This document shows, piece after piece, positions 6,972 to 13,788 of a stretch of 13,964 nt of DNA (position 1 is the first letter of the stretch; every line of letters begins with the position of its first letter). The notes beneath the pieces are model-generated. The model did no database searches, had not been told where the DNA came from, and saw only the letters and a program-made list of their open reading frames with translations. The translations under genes were made by a program, and so were the position numbers. The DNA is from Asaia bogorensis (GTDB taxonomy: Bacteria > Pseudomonadota > Alphaproteobacteria > Acetobacterales > Acetobacteraceae): contig CAMCEP010000046.1 of assembly GCA_945873675.1 (NCBI GenBank), positions 1 through 13,964 of the forward strand, given 5' to 3'.

Positions 6972-8030
6972 ATGGCGCGCAAGGGAAGAGGCTCGCAAAG
7001 TGGCGGCGATTTGATCGTCGTCCGACGGGAAGAAGGGGGCGGGCACGCGCATCACGGCGGAGCCTGGAAGGTTGCCTATGCCGATTTCGTAACGGCAATG
7101 ATGGCCTTCTTCTTACTGATGTGGCTAATTAATGCCACCACGGAAGAACAGCGTCGCGGCATCGCCGATTACTTCAATCCAACCAATGTCATGTCTCGCG
7201 CTGAATCGGGCGCCGGCCGGCCCTTTGGCGGCCAGACGCCCAACGACAACGCCCCCCTGATGTCCACCACCGGCACGATCGAAGTGCAGCCCGGCAAGCG
7301 TCCCGTGGTGATGGATATTGAAGAAGATGATAGCCAGACACCGGCCGAAACTATGCCCAGGCGAGAAGGCCCGGTTGGCCAGGAAGATGTTGAGAATGCG
7401 CGGCTGGTGCTGCGCACGCCCCCAGGCGCGTTGGCAGGCCCCGAACAACCGCGCGGCGGGCCGGCAGCCGAGCCTTCCCCGGAACAGCGGCCAGAGAATG
7501 TGGGAGAGGTGGAGTTGCGCCAGGAATTGGCGCGGCGGGAACGCCAAGCCTTTGAAGCCGCTGCCGAACAAATTCGCGAAGCCATCCAGTCAGACCCGGC
7601 CCTTGCTGATCTCAACCGCCAATTGCTGATCGAACAAACGCCGGAAGGCATGCGCATTCAATTGGTGGATGCGGATCGCCAGCCCATGTTCGCCCTTGGC
7701 GGCGCCGCGCCCAATGATCGCGCGCGCGCTTTGCTGGCGCGCGTGGCGCAAGTGATCCAGCGCCTGCCCAATGCCATCAGCATCGCTGGCCATACAGATT
7801 CTACGCCCTTCCGCGGTGGTGGTGAGCGCAGCAATTGGGATCTTTCAACCGAACGCGCCAATGTCACGCGCCGCCTGCTGATAGATGCGGGCGTTGCCGA
7901 TGGCCGCATCAGAAACCTGACCGGTCATGCGGAGCGTGACCTGTTGATACCGGAACAACCAACCGCCGCCGCCAATCGCCGTGTTTCCATCACGCTGATC
8001 AGCCAGGCGCCGGGGACACCACGCCCATGA
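6972..8030 (+). CDS. motB: Flagellar motor stator protein MotB
   Basis: 352-aa stator subunit that anchors the MotAB proton channel to peptidoglycan. A basic cytoplasmic N-terminus (1-32) leads into the single membrane span AYADFVTAMMAFFLLMWLI (35-53); Asp38 is the conserved proton-carrying residue. Residues 54-72 match the plug/linker start (EEQRRGIADYFNP). A long acidic, Pro/Glu-rich linker (~73-210) joins the OmpA-like peptidoglycan-binding domain (~220-345) with ISIAGHTDSTPF (269-280) and NRRVSI (335-340). An AGGGG lies 14 bases before the ATG, a rather long spacing. The gene precedes motA, the reverse of the Escherichia order, with an ATGA overlap that implies coupled translation. It is evidence for a motile, flagellated cell. 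Confidence 0.95.
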   Translation: MARKGRGSQSGGDLIVVRREEGGGHAHHGGAWKVAYADFVTAMMAFFLLMWLINATTEEQRRGIADYFNPTNVMSRAESGAGRPFGGQTPNDNAPLMSTTGTIEVQPGKRPVVMDIEEDDSQTPAETMPRREGPVGQEDVENARLVLRTPPGALAGPEQPRGGPAAEPSPEQRPENVGEVELRQELARRERQAFEAAAEQIREAIQSDPALADLNRQLLIEQTPEGMRIQLVDADRQPMFALGGAAPNDRARALLARVAQVIQRLPNAISIAGHTDSTPFRGGGERSNWDLSTERANVTRRLLIDAGVADGRIRNLTGHAERDLLIPEQPTAAANRRVSITLISQAPGTPRP

Positions 8031-8890
8031 TCTCCATTGCTGGTTTTATCTTCCTTCTGCTCTGCGTCTTTGGTGGCTATATGGCTGCCGGCGGCAAGAT
8101 GGACATCATCTTGATGGCGCTGCCATTCGAATTCGCCATTATCGGGGGGGCTGCCTTCGGCTCCCTTCTGATGGCGAACAGCTTGTCAGAAGTGAAGCAT
8201 ATCCTTGGCAGCATCGGTAAAATCCTGAAGGGCGGCAAATACAAGCGCCAGGATTACATGGAATTGCTGAGCCTGCTTTTTTGGCTTGTGCGCCTTGCGC
8301 AGACCAAGGGGCCGATGGCGATCGAACCGCATATCGAAAAGCCCGAAGAAAGCTCTGCCTTCATGAAATTCCCGAATATCCTGAAGGACCACCACACGGT
8401 TGCGATCATTTGCGATTACCTTCGCATGGTCGGCATGAATGCCGATGACCCGCATCAGATTGAAGATGTGATGGCGCGCGAATTGAAGAAAATGAAAGAA
8501 GAGGAATTACACAGCGCCCATGCGCTTCAAAGTGTCGCCGATGCCCTGCCCGCCCTTGGGATCGTCGCCGCGGTGATGGGCGTCATCAAGACCATGGCGT
8601 CCATTGACCAGCCGCCGGCCATCCTGGGGAAGATGATTGGCAGCGCGCTGGTGGGTACCTTCCTTGGTGTCTTGCTCGCCTATGGTTTGGTTGGCCCCTT
8701 CGCCGCGCGCCTTAAGGCCGTGATTGAGGAAGAGGCGAAGTATTATGAAGTAATCCGCGCCGTGCTGGTGGCGCATCTGCATGGCAACGCGCCGCAAGTC
8801 GCGGTGGAGACCGGGCGGAAGATGGTACCAACGGACCTGATGCCGAGCTTCCAGGAAGTCGAAGAATCGCTGCAGGACCTTAAGATCTGA
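8027..8890 (+). CDS. motA: Flagellar motor stator protein MotA
   Basis: 287-aa polytopic inner-membrane protein that forms the stator ion channel with MotB and pushes on the rotor protein FliG. The first spans are MISIAGFIFLLLCVFGGYMA (1-20) and ~30-50. The cytoplasmic loop carries the expected charged residues, Arg89 in WLVRLAQTKG and Glu100 in MAIEPHIE. The second membrane pair holds DALPALGIVAAVMGVIKTM (172-190), including the functional Pro175, and SALVGTFLGVLLAYGLVGPF (206-225). It overlaps motB as ATGA and lacks its own clear ribosome site, so it should be made in step with motB. No terminator is visible in the 15 bp before the convergent repeat-protein gene. Confidence 0.96.
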   Translation: MISIAGFIFLLLCVFGGYMAAGGKMDIILMALPFEFAIIGGAAFGSLLMANSLSEVKHILGSIGKILKGGKYKRQDYMELLSLLFWLVRLAQTKGPMAIEPHIEKPEESSAFMKFPNILKDHHTVAIICDYLRMVGMNADDPHQIEDVMARELKKMKEEELHSAHALQSVADALPALGIVAAVMGVIKTMASIDQPPAILGKMIGSALVGTFLGVLLAYGLVGPFAARLKAVIEEEAKYYEVIRAVLVAHLHGNAPQVAVETGRKMVPTDLMPSFQEVEESLQDLKI

Positions 8891-8905
8891 CGCGGGCTTC
8901 CCGGG

Positions 8906-9418
8906 TCATGCCTTTTTCGCGCGACCCCCGGTTCTAAGCTGCTGCGGCGGGGCACCGCGGCCCTGCCCCACGGGGTCACCCGGATCGGCATCCGAAACCC
9001 CCGCATTGCCCCGCCCCCTGCCCGGTTGATCACCCGGGTCTGCATCGGTTGGACCAGCTTCACGGCCACCGCCGCGCCCACGGCCCGGCATATCGCTGGG
9101 ATCGGCATCGGTCCCGCCATTGGCGCCACGGCCCCTGCCCGGCTCATCACCCGGATCGGCATCGCTCGCTCCCTGGGGACGCCCGCCACCGGCCACGCCT
9201 CGGCCATTGCCGGGTTCATCGCCCGGGTCGGCATCGGTTTCACCGCTGCGGCGCTGTGCCGGGGGCGCGCCATTCTTGCCAGACAGGCCGGGTTCATTGG
9301 GGGCGGGCGATTTCCGCCCCTGCGCCAGAGCACCACCGACCGGCACGGCAAGCCCAGAGCCAGCCAAGCGTAGAACCAGCAAGCGGCGCCGCAAGGGCGA
9401 ATCGGGGGGCAGTGACAC
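8906..9418 (-). CDS. Secreted low-complexity protein with five DADPGD-PGxGRG repeats, function unknown
   Basis: 170-aa protein beginning at GTG 9418, chosen because AGGAGG (9424-9429) sits 5 bases upstream. Residues 1-33 look like a signal peptide: RRR at 10-12, a moderately hydrophobic core, and a likely cut after ALA at 30-32; the arginines are Tat-like but not a full consensus. The rest has no fold signature. Five imperfect repeats of the form (T/S)DADPGDxPGxGRG begin at residues 61, 85, 103, 124 and 142, separated by Gly-rich spacers of uneven length. The Asp pattern resembles acidic Ca-binding loops, and the GRG parts resemble RGG-type tracts; both are analogies only. The ending GGRAKKA is basic. 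Related TD.DP.D..GRGR repeats occur in uncharacterised alphaproteobacterial proteins. Convergent with motA, 15 bp apart. Confidence 0.7.
   Translation of the reverse strand: MSLPPDSPLRRRLLVLRLAGSGLAVPVGGALAQGRKSPAPNEPGLSGKNGAPPAQRRSGETDADPGDEPGNGRGVAGGGRPQGASDADPGDEPGRGRGANGGTDADPSDMPGRGRGGGREAGPTDADPGDQPGRGRGNAGVSDADPGDPVGQGRGAPPQQLRTGGRAKKA
8954..9238 (-). repeat. Imperfect coding tandem repeats (DADPGD units)
   Basis: Five units encoding (T/S)DADP(G/S)D-x-PGxGRG, spaced 24, 18, 21 and 18 codons apart. The spacing changes in whole codons, so the frame is kept throughout, which supports the minus-strand frame as the real one and suggests growth by in-frame duplication. Confidence 0.8.
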
Positions 9419-9530
9419 AATGTCCTCCTGGCTCAGACCAGCCTGATATGGGCCGACCCTTGGTGGTTCGCTTCCCGATGGGGATAGTAGCCTGATTTAG
9501 GCATTCTTATCACGCGACAAGAACCAGAAA

Positions 9531-9543
9531 GTGAAGACTTCAC
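9531..9543. promoter_or_regulatory. Palindromic candidate operator before the GNAT gene
   Basis: GTGAAGACTTCAC is a perfect 6-1-6 palindrome. It lies 11 bp upstream of a -10-like TATAAG (9555-9560), about where the -35 region would be, and 25 bp before the GNAT start codon. A dimeric regulator could bind here. No regulator gene is adjacent. Confidence 0.4.
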
Positions 9544-9568
9544 GCAATTGCGCCTATAAGGCGTCACC

Positions 9569-10102
9569 ATGCAGTCTTTCCTTATTCGCGACAGCAGCGC
9601 CGCTGATATCCCAGCTATCACAGCAATTTACGCCCATTGGGTGACGCATGGGCTGGCGAGTTTTGAAGTGGAACCACCAGATCCGACCGAAATGGCCCGC
9701 AGGCGGGATGCCGTGCTGGCAGCGGGCTTCCCCTATCTGGTCGCCGAAGCGCCGGAAGGCTTGCTGGGCTACGCCTATGCCAGCGCCTACCGGACCCGGC
9801 CGGCCTATCGCTTCTCGGTGGAAAATTCGGTCTATGTCGCGCCTGGCGCTGGGCGGCGTGGGATTGGCTTGGCACTCATGGAAGAAGTGATTGCGCAGTG
9901 CACGGGGGCGGGGTTTCGGCAAATGGTGGCGGTGATTGGCGATAGCGGCAATGCGGCGTCCATCGCGCTGCATAAGCGCGCGGGCTTCACCACAGCCGGG
10001 CTACTCAAGGCAGCGGGATGGAAGCATGGGCGCTGGGTGGATAGCGTGCTGATGCAGCGCCCGCTTGGGGCTGGCGCGGGCGCGCCGCCAGAAAACGCCT
10101 GA
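9569..10102 (+). CDS. GNAT-family N-acetyltransferase, phosphinothricin acetyltransferase (Pat/Bar/MnaT) type
   Basis: 177-aa acetyl-CoA-dependent acetyltransferase. Features of the Pat/YncA group are IRDSSAADIPAITAIYAHWV at the N-terminus, a PYLVAE strand, SVENSVYV (83-90) with Glu85 in the usual catalytic position, the acetyl-CoA pyrophosphate loop PGAGRRGIG (92-100), and SIALHKRAGF (131-140) with the conserved His. Such chromosomal enzymes acetylate phosphinothricin or, more often, methionine sulfone/sulfoximine and similar compounds. The natural substrate cannot be told from sequence. ATG 9569 has AAGGCG 5 bases upstream; a -10-like TATAAG at 9555-9560 would give a very short or absent leader. 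The last ~12 residues are Gly/Ala/Pro-rich and dispensable-looking. Divergent from the repeat-protein gene. Confidence 0.87.
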   Translation: MQSFLIRDSSAADIPAITAIYAHWVTHGLASFEVEPPDPTEMARRRDAVLAAGFPYLVAEAPEGLLGYAYASAYRTRPAYRFSVENSVYVAPGAGRRGIGLALMEEVIAQCTGAGFRQMVAVIGDSGNAASIALHKRAGFTTAGLLKAAGWKHGRWVDSVLMQRPLGAGAGAPPENA

Positions 10103-10129
10103 AAACAATGCGTTAAAAATTTTGGGTCC

Positions 10130-10159
10130 TTGGCACCATTTTTCCCTTGCCAATATGTT
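10130..10159 (+). promoter_or_regulatory. Candidate promoter of the small membrane protein gene
   Basis: TTGGCA (10130-10135, 5 of 6 to consensus) and TATGTT (10154-10159) are spaced 18 bp apart, giving a predicted start near 10166. The LexA box covers the end of the -10 and the start site. A second -10-like TATACT (10173-10178) would start transcription at or inside the ATG and lacks a well-spaced -35, so it is less likely. Confidence 0.5.
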
Positions 10160-10171
10160 CTTGTTTTGTTC
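10157..10171. promoter_or_regulatory. LexA (SOS) box of the alphaproteobacterial type
   Basis: GTTCTTGTTTTGTTC is an exact match to the direct-repeat operator GTTC-N7-GTTC known for alphaproteobacterial LexA, with the AT-rich spacer typical of strong boxes. It begins 26 bp and ends 11 bp before the ATG of the 59-aa membrane protein, overlapping the predicted -10/start site, which is the right place for repression. I found no second exact box of this type in the window. Confidence 0.8.
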
Positions 10172-10182
10172 TTATACTCCCC

Positions 10183-10362
10183 ATGAGCAGCACCCTTTAC
10201 CAAGACCCCTCCCTGATCATCCCGCAACGCCCGGTGCGCGTGCGTTTTCAGACGCGCCGCGCAGGGTTTGAGAAGGCACGCAGCGCCATGCGCGATTTCA
10301 CGTTTCTGCTAGCCCTCGCCTGGGGCGCGGCCGAAATGGCGCTTTGGCTGAGCGGGGGCTGA
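10183..10362 (+). CDS. Small single-span membrane protein under a LexA box; candidate SOS-induced peptide
   Basis: 59-aa protein. A basic N-terminal part (residues 15-37, rich in Arg/Lys: QRPVRVRFQTRR, EKARSAMR) precedes one hydrophobic C-terminal helix at 39-56 (FTFLLALAWGAAEMALWL) that ends almost at the C-terminus. By the positive-inside rule the N-terminus is cytoplasmic. Glu51 lies within the span. ATG 10183 is chosen because a TTG at 10147 would put the LexA box inside the coding region. No clear Shine-Dalgarno is seen. The LexA box 11 bp upstream implies induction by DNA damage. I recognise no family. Small SOS-induced inner-membrane proteins (for example SidA of Caulobacter) block division, so such a role is a reasonable but untested guess. 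It ends 4 bp from the convergent DsbA-family gene. Confidence 0.7.
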   Translation: MSSTLYQDPSLIIPQRPVRVRFQTRRAGFEKARSAMRDFTFLLALAWGAAEMALWLSGG

Positions 10363-10366
10363 CCCC

Positions 10367-11059
10367 TTACGCCTGCGCGGCTTCCCTGGACCGTTCGCGC
10401 AAAATCGCGACCGCCCGGCGCAGGCCATCGGCGATATTCTCAGGCGGCATGGCGCCCGAGAACAGCAAATGCCGATCCAGCACAAAGGATGGCACGCCGG
10501 AAACCCCGGCACGGCGATAGCCCTCATCCTCGGCCAGCACCTCATGCCGCCCGGCATCGCCGGCGCTGAAGTCGGCCAGGCTTTCCGGGGACATCCCCGC
10601 CGCCGCACCTAGGGCGGCGAGCGTTTCGGCATCGCCAATATCTCGGCCCTCCTGGAAATAGGCCTGGAAAATCGCCTCAGCCACTTCGCGCTGCCGGCCA
10701 TCCACACCCGCCAGCCGGATCAGCCGATGCGCTTCCAGCGTATTCGGCGTGCGCGCCATCAGGTCATGGCGAAACGCGAGCCCGGCGACGCGCCCGGCAT
10801 CGGCCACGCGCTGGTCCAATTCCTGGGATTTTTCGAGTGAGCCGAATTTGGCGCTGCGATATTCCCGCCGATCCACGCCTTCCGCCGGCATTTCCGGGTT
10901 CAATTGGAAGGGCCGGAAACGGACCTTAAAAGTGAGCCCCTCTTCCGCCAGCATCCCTAGCGCCGCATCCAGATTACGCTTGCCGATCCAGCACCAGGGG
11001 CAGATCGCGTCCGAAATCACATCCAAAGTGCCGGCATTGGCTTCAGTCGCGCTGTCCAT
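10367..11059 (-). CDS. DsbA-family oxidoreductase, FrnE-like, cytoplasmic
   Basis: 230-aa thioredoxin-fold protein with the large helical insertion of the DsbA family. The active site CPWC is at 20-23 (SDAICPWCWIGKRNLD) and the cis-proline loop is GVPSFVLD near 190. Residues such as RFRPFQLNPEMP match the FrnE / 2-hydroxychromene-2-carboxylate isomerase-related group. There is no signal peptide, so it acts in the cytoplasm. FrnE-type proteins have been linked to disulfide reduction/isomerisation and oxidative-stress tolerance; the partner here is unknown. The ATG at 11059 has GGAGG (11067-11071) 7 bases upstream. Divergent from the serine hydrolase (103 bp gap). Confidence 0.88.
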   Translation of the reverse strand: MDSATEANAGTLDVISDAICPWCWIGKRNLDAALGMLAEEGLTFKVRFRPFQLNPEMPAEGVDRREYRSAKFGSLEKSQELDQRVADAGRVAGLAFRHDLMARTPNTLEAHRLIRLAGVDGRQREVAEAIFQAYFQEGRDIGDAETLAALGAAAGMSPESLADFSAGDAGRHEVLAEDEGYRRAGVSGVPSFVLDRHLLFSGAMPPENIADGLRRAVAILRERSREAAQA

Positions 11060-11162
11060 GGGGCTTCCTCCTGCAAAGGCGCCTCACCATGCCGCTTTGA
11101 CGCGCCCTGGTCCAGCACGCCCCCTCTTGGAGAGAAGCGCGGAAAGCCGCATGGTCCGGGGC

Positions 11163-12272
11163 ATGACCAACATGATCTTCCCCGCCCCCGCCCCGGCCGC
11201 CTGGCCCAGCGCCACCCCAGCCCAAACCGGCTTTGATGCCGCCAAGCTGCAAGCCGCCGTGGATTTCGCCGCCGCGCATGAAACCCCCTGGCCCTATGAT
11301 CTGGCCGGGCATATCGGCCGCGGCTTTTTCGAGGCACCCCCAGATAATGAAGTCCTTGGCCCGCTCAGCCCGCGCGGTGCGCCTGGCGGCCTGATCACAC
11401 GCCATGGTGCGCTGGTGACAAGCTGGGGCGATACGCGCGAAGTCAGCCAAACCTTCAGCGTCGCCAAATCCTACCTCTCGCTGCTGACCGGCCTCGCCTG
11501 GGCCGATGGGCTGATCCCGAACCTTGATCAGCGCGTCGGCGAAACCGTCAAGGATGGCGGCTTCGATACGCCACAAAACGCCCCAGTCACCTGGCGGCAC
11601 TTGCTGCAAAACATGTCCGAATGGGAGGGCTCTCTATTCGGCAAATCCGACATGATTGACCGCGGGCGCGACCTTGGCGCCGAGGGTCAGGGCAAGAAGG
11701 GCATGCGCCAATTGCAGCCGCCCGGCACGCATTGGGAATATAATGACGTCCGCGTGAACCGCCTTTCGCTGGCGTTGCTGCGCCGCTTTGGCCGGCCCTT
11801 GCCGGAGGTTTTCGCCGAACGCATCCTGAACCCGATCGGCGGCAGCCGGGATTGGCGCTGGGATGGCTATCGTACTTCCTGGGTTACGTTGGACAATGGC
11901 AAGCGCGTGCAATCCGTCCCCGGTGGCACGCATTGGGGCGGCGGCGTTGCCATCCATGCCGAGGATCAGGCGCGGATCGGGCTGCTGGCGCTCAACCGGG
12001 GCCGATGGGCGGGCAGTGAAATCCTGCCGGCGCAATGGTTTGACTGGTCCACTGAGGCCTGCGCCCTCAATCCTTCCTATGGCTTCCTCTGGTGGCTGAA
12101 CACCTCCGGGGAGCGTTTCCCCTCTGCCGCGCGGGATGCGTTTTTCGCCTCAGGCGCTGGGGGCAATCTGACCTGGGTGGACCCGGGCTCGGGCATTGTC
12201 GCGGTGCTGCGCTGGACTGATCCCAAGGCGATGGATGGCTTTATTGGCCGCGTGCGCGCGGCGCTGGTCTGA
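11163..12272 (+). CDS. Serine hydrolase of the class C beta-lactamase/penicillin-binding-protein fold
   Basis: 369-aa PF00144-type hydrolase. Motif one is Ser99-Val-Ala-Lys102 in TFSVAKSYLSLLTG (nucleophile and general base). Motif two is Tyr193-Asn194 in HWEYNDVRVN. A Gly-rich HWGGGVAIHAED stretch and SGAGGNLTWVD follow, in the position of the third motif. There is no signal peptide from any of the nearby ATGs (11151, 11163, 11172), so the product is probably cytoplasmic and more likely an esterase or amidase than a true beta-lactamase. ATG 11163 is taken; 11151, with GGAAAG four bases upstream, is an alternative. The open frame reaches far upstream, but those residues are antisense to the DsbA gene and look non-coding. 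It ends 13 bp before the 6-phosphogluconate dehydrogenase gene, so the genes may be co-transcribed. Confidence 0.85.
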   Translation: MTNMIFPAPAPAAWPSATPAQTGFDAAKLQAAVDFAAAHETPWPYDLAGHIGRGFFEAPPDNEVLGPLSPRGAPGGLITRHGALVTSWGDTREVSQTFSVAKSYLSLLTGLAWADGLIPNLDQRVGETVKDGGFDTPQNAPVTWRHLLQNMSEWEGSLFGKSDMIDRGRDLGAEGQGKKGMRQLQPPGTHWEYNDVRVNRLSLALLRRFGRPLPEVFAERILNPIGGSRDWRWDGYRTSWVTLDNGKRVQSVPGGTHWGGGVAIHAEDQARIGLLALNRGRWAGSEILPAQWFDWSTEACALNPSYGFLWWLNTSGERFPSAARDAFFASGAGGNLTWVDPGSGIVAVLRWTDPKAMDGFIGRVRAALV

Positions 12273-12285
12273 CGGGGGCAAAACC

Positions 12286-13260
12286 ATGGAAATCGGCATT
12301 GTCGGTTTGGGCCGCATGGGTGGGAATATCGCGCGGCGCTTGATGCAGGCGGGGCATCGCGCCGTGGTCTGGGACAAGGATGCCGCGGCGGTGGCGGCAC
12401 TCACCGCCGAGGGCGCGGTCGGGGTTGCCGATCTGGCCGGGCTGGTCGGAGCCTTGACCCCGCCGCGCGCCGTTTGGGTCATGCTGCCCCATGGCGCGCC
12501 GACGGAAGACGCCTTGGAGCAACTGGGGGGCCTGCTTTCACCCGGCGATACCGCGATTGATGGCGGCAATACACATTGGAAGGATGATATCCGCCGCGCC
12601 AAGGCACTCGGCGCGCGCGGGGTTGATTACCTTGATATCGGCACCTCGGGCGGGGTTTGGGGGCTTAAGCGTGGCTATTGCCTGATGATCGGCGGCAAAC
12701 CCGCACCCGTGGCGCGGCTGGCGCCAATCTTCACTGCCTTGGCGCCTGGTCGGGGCGATATTCCAGCGACACCACGACGTGAAGATCGCCCCGCAAATAT
12801 CGAAGAAGGCTGGATTCATTGCGGGGATCACGGCACCGGGCACCTAGTAAAAATGGTCCATAACGGCATTGAATACGGCATGATGCAGGCTTTGGCCGAA
12901 GGGCTTGATCTGCTCCGCCACGCCGATAGCCCAGAATTGCCGGAAGATCAGCGCCTTAGCGTGGATATCGCCGATGTGACGGAAGCCTGGCGGCGGGGTT
13001 CGGTCATCACCTCCTGGCTATTGGATCTGACGGCGAGTGCCTTGGCCGAAGACCCTGATCTTGCGAAATATTCGGGCAAGGTGGGCGATTCTGGTGAGGG
13101 GCGCTGGACGGTGCAGCAGGCGGTGGAAACCGCCGTCGCAGCGCCGGTGCTCACGGCTGCGCTTTACGCCCGCTTCCGGTCACGCGATCAGGTCAATTTC
13201 GGCGATCGCGCGCTTTCGGCCATGCGCCATGGCTTTGGCGGGCATCTGGAGCCGAAATAG
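12286..13260 (+). CDS. gnd: 6-phosphogluconate dehydrogenase, decarboxylating, short (GndA/YqeC) type
   Basis: 324-aa enzyme that oxidises and decarboxylates 6-phosphogluconate to ribulose 5-phosphate. It belongs to the short subgroup (about 300-330 aa, versus ~470 for the Escherichia form). The Rossmann loop is GLGRMGGN (7-14). Asp30 at the end of the second strand (VVWDKD) favours NAD+ over NADP+, by inference. Substrate motifs are DGGNTHW (92-98), GTSGGVWG (119-126) and the catalytic block HLVKMVHNGIEYG (186-198) with Lys189, His192 and Asn193. Residues ~153-175 (PGRGDIPATPRRED...) form a loop insertion that is usual in this subgroup. The ATG at 12286 is 13 bp past the hydrolase stop, and gluconokinase follows after 3 bp, so the pair converts gluconate to pentose phosphate. 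Confidence 0.93.
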   Translation: MEIGIVGLGRMGGNIARRLMQAGHRAVVWDKDAAAVAALTAEGAVGVADLAGLVGALTPPRAVWVMLPHGAPTEDALEQLGGLLSPGDTAIDGGNTHWKDDIRRAKALGARGVDYLDIGTSGGVWGLKRGYCLMIGGKPAPVARLAPIFTALAPGRGDIPATPRREDRPANIEEGWIHCGDHGTGHLVKMVHNGIEYGMMQALAEGLDLLRHADSPELPEDQRLSVDIADVTEAWRRGSVITSWLLDLTASALAEDPDLAKYSGKVGDSGEGRWTVQQAVETAVAAPVLTAALYARFRSRDQVNFGDRALSAMRHGFGGHLEPK

Positions 13261-13263
13261 GCC

Positions 13264-13788
13264 ATGCGCCCGGCCGCGATCATCGTCATGGGGGTATCGG
13301 GGTCGGGCAAATCCACCATTGGCGCGCTGCTGGCCGAGGCGCTGGGTTGGCCCTTCGCCGATGCGGATGGCTTCCACCCTGCGGAGAATGTCGCGAAAAT
13401 GGCCGCAGGCCAGCCACTGACGGATGAGGATCGCTGGCCCTGGCTTGATGCGATTGCCGCGTATATCGGCGCGTCACGGACGGCGGAGCAGCCCGTGGTG
13501 GTGGCCTGTTCGGCGTTGCGGCGCGCCTATCGGGACCGGCTGCGCGCCGGGCATAAGGATCTGATTTTCCTGCATCTGGCGGGTGAAGCAGGGCTGATTG
13601 GCGAACGCCAAGCCGCGCGCCAGGGCCATTTCATGCCGCCTTCCCTGATGGCAAGCCAATTCGCCACCCTGGAAGATCCTGCTGGGGAAGCAGATGCTGT
13701 GACGGTTTCGGTGGTTGCTTCCCCGGCGCAGGTGGTGGAGGCCGCCCTTGGTGAACTTGCGGCGGCTGGGGCAATCACAGCTCCCTAA
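13264..13788 (+). CDS. gntK: Gluconokinase
   Basis: 174-aa kinase that phosphorylates D-gluconate to 6-phosphogluconate with ATP. The Walker A loop is GVSGSGKST (10-18). The family signatures DADGFHPAENVAKMAAGQPLT (33-53, gluconate site), ACSALRRAYRDRLR (81-94), GHFMP (121-125) and SQFATLE (131-137) are all present. Length is normal. It starts 3 bp after the gnd stop, so its product feeds directly into the neighbouring dehydrogenase. No gluconate transporter or GntR-type regulator is inside the window. The TAA stop (13786-13788) overlaps the TAG of the convergent gene as CTAA. Confidence 0.94.
   Translation: MRPAAIIVMGVSGSGKSTIGALLAEALGWPFADADGFHPAENVAKMAAGQPLTDEDRWPWLDAIAAYIGASRTAEQPVVVACSALRRAYRDRLRAGHKDLIFLHLAGEAGLIGERQAARQGHFMPPSLMASQFATLEDPAGEADAVTVSVVASPAQVVEAALGELAAAGAITAP

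Noticed and set aside
8954..9238. Short regularly spaced DNA repeats as a possible CRISPR array
   Set aside because: Repeats are imperfect, spacing is a whole number of codons and uneven, no cas genes are near, and the units translate into a clear protein repeat.
8743..9420. A longer (225-codon) minus-strand frame over the repeat-protein gene
   Set aside because: It runs into motA in antisense; the repeat structure and the AGGAGG-GTG start support the 170-aa frame instead.
10173..10178. TATACT as the main -10 of the small membrane protein gene
   Set aside because: The start would fall at or within the ATG, and the nearest -35-like TTGCCA is 20 bp away; the TTGGCA-N18-TATGTT pair fits better, though a leaderless mRNA is not excluded.
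10749..11162. Upstream extension of the serine hydrolase open frame
   Set aside because: It is antisense to the DsbA-family gene and its promoter region; similarity to the hydrolase family begins only after about 11163.
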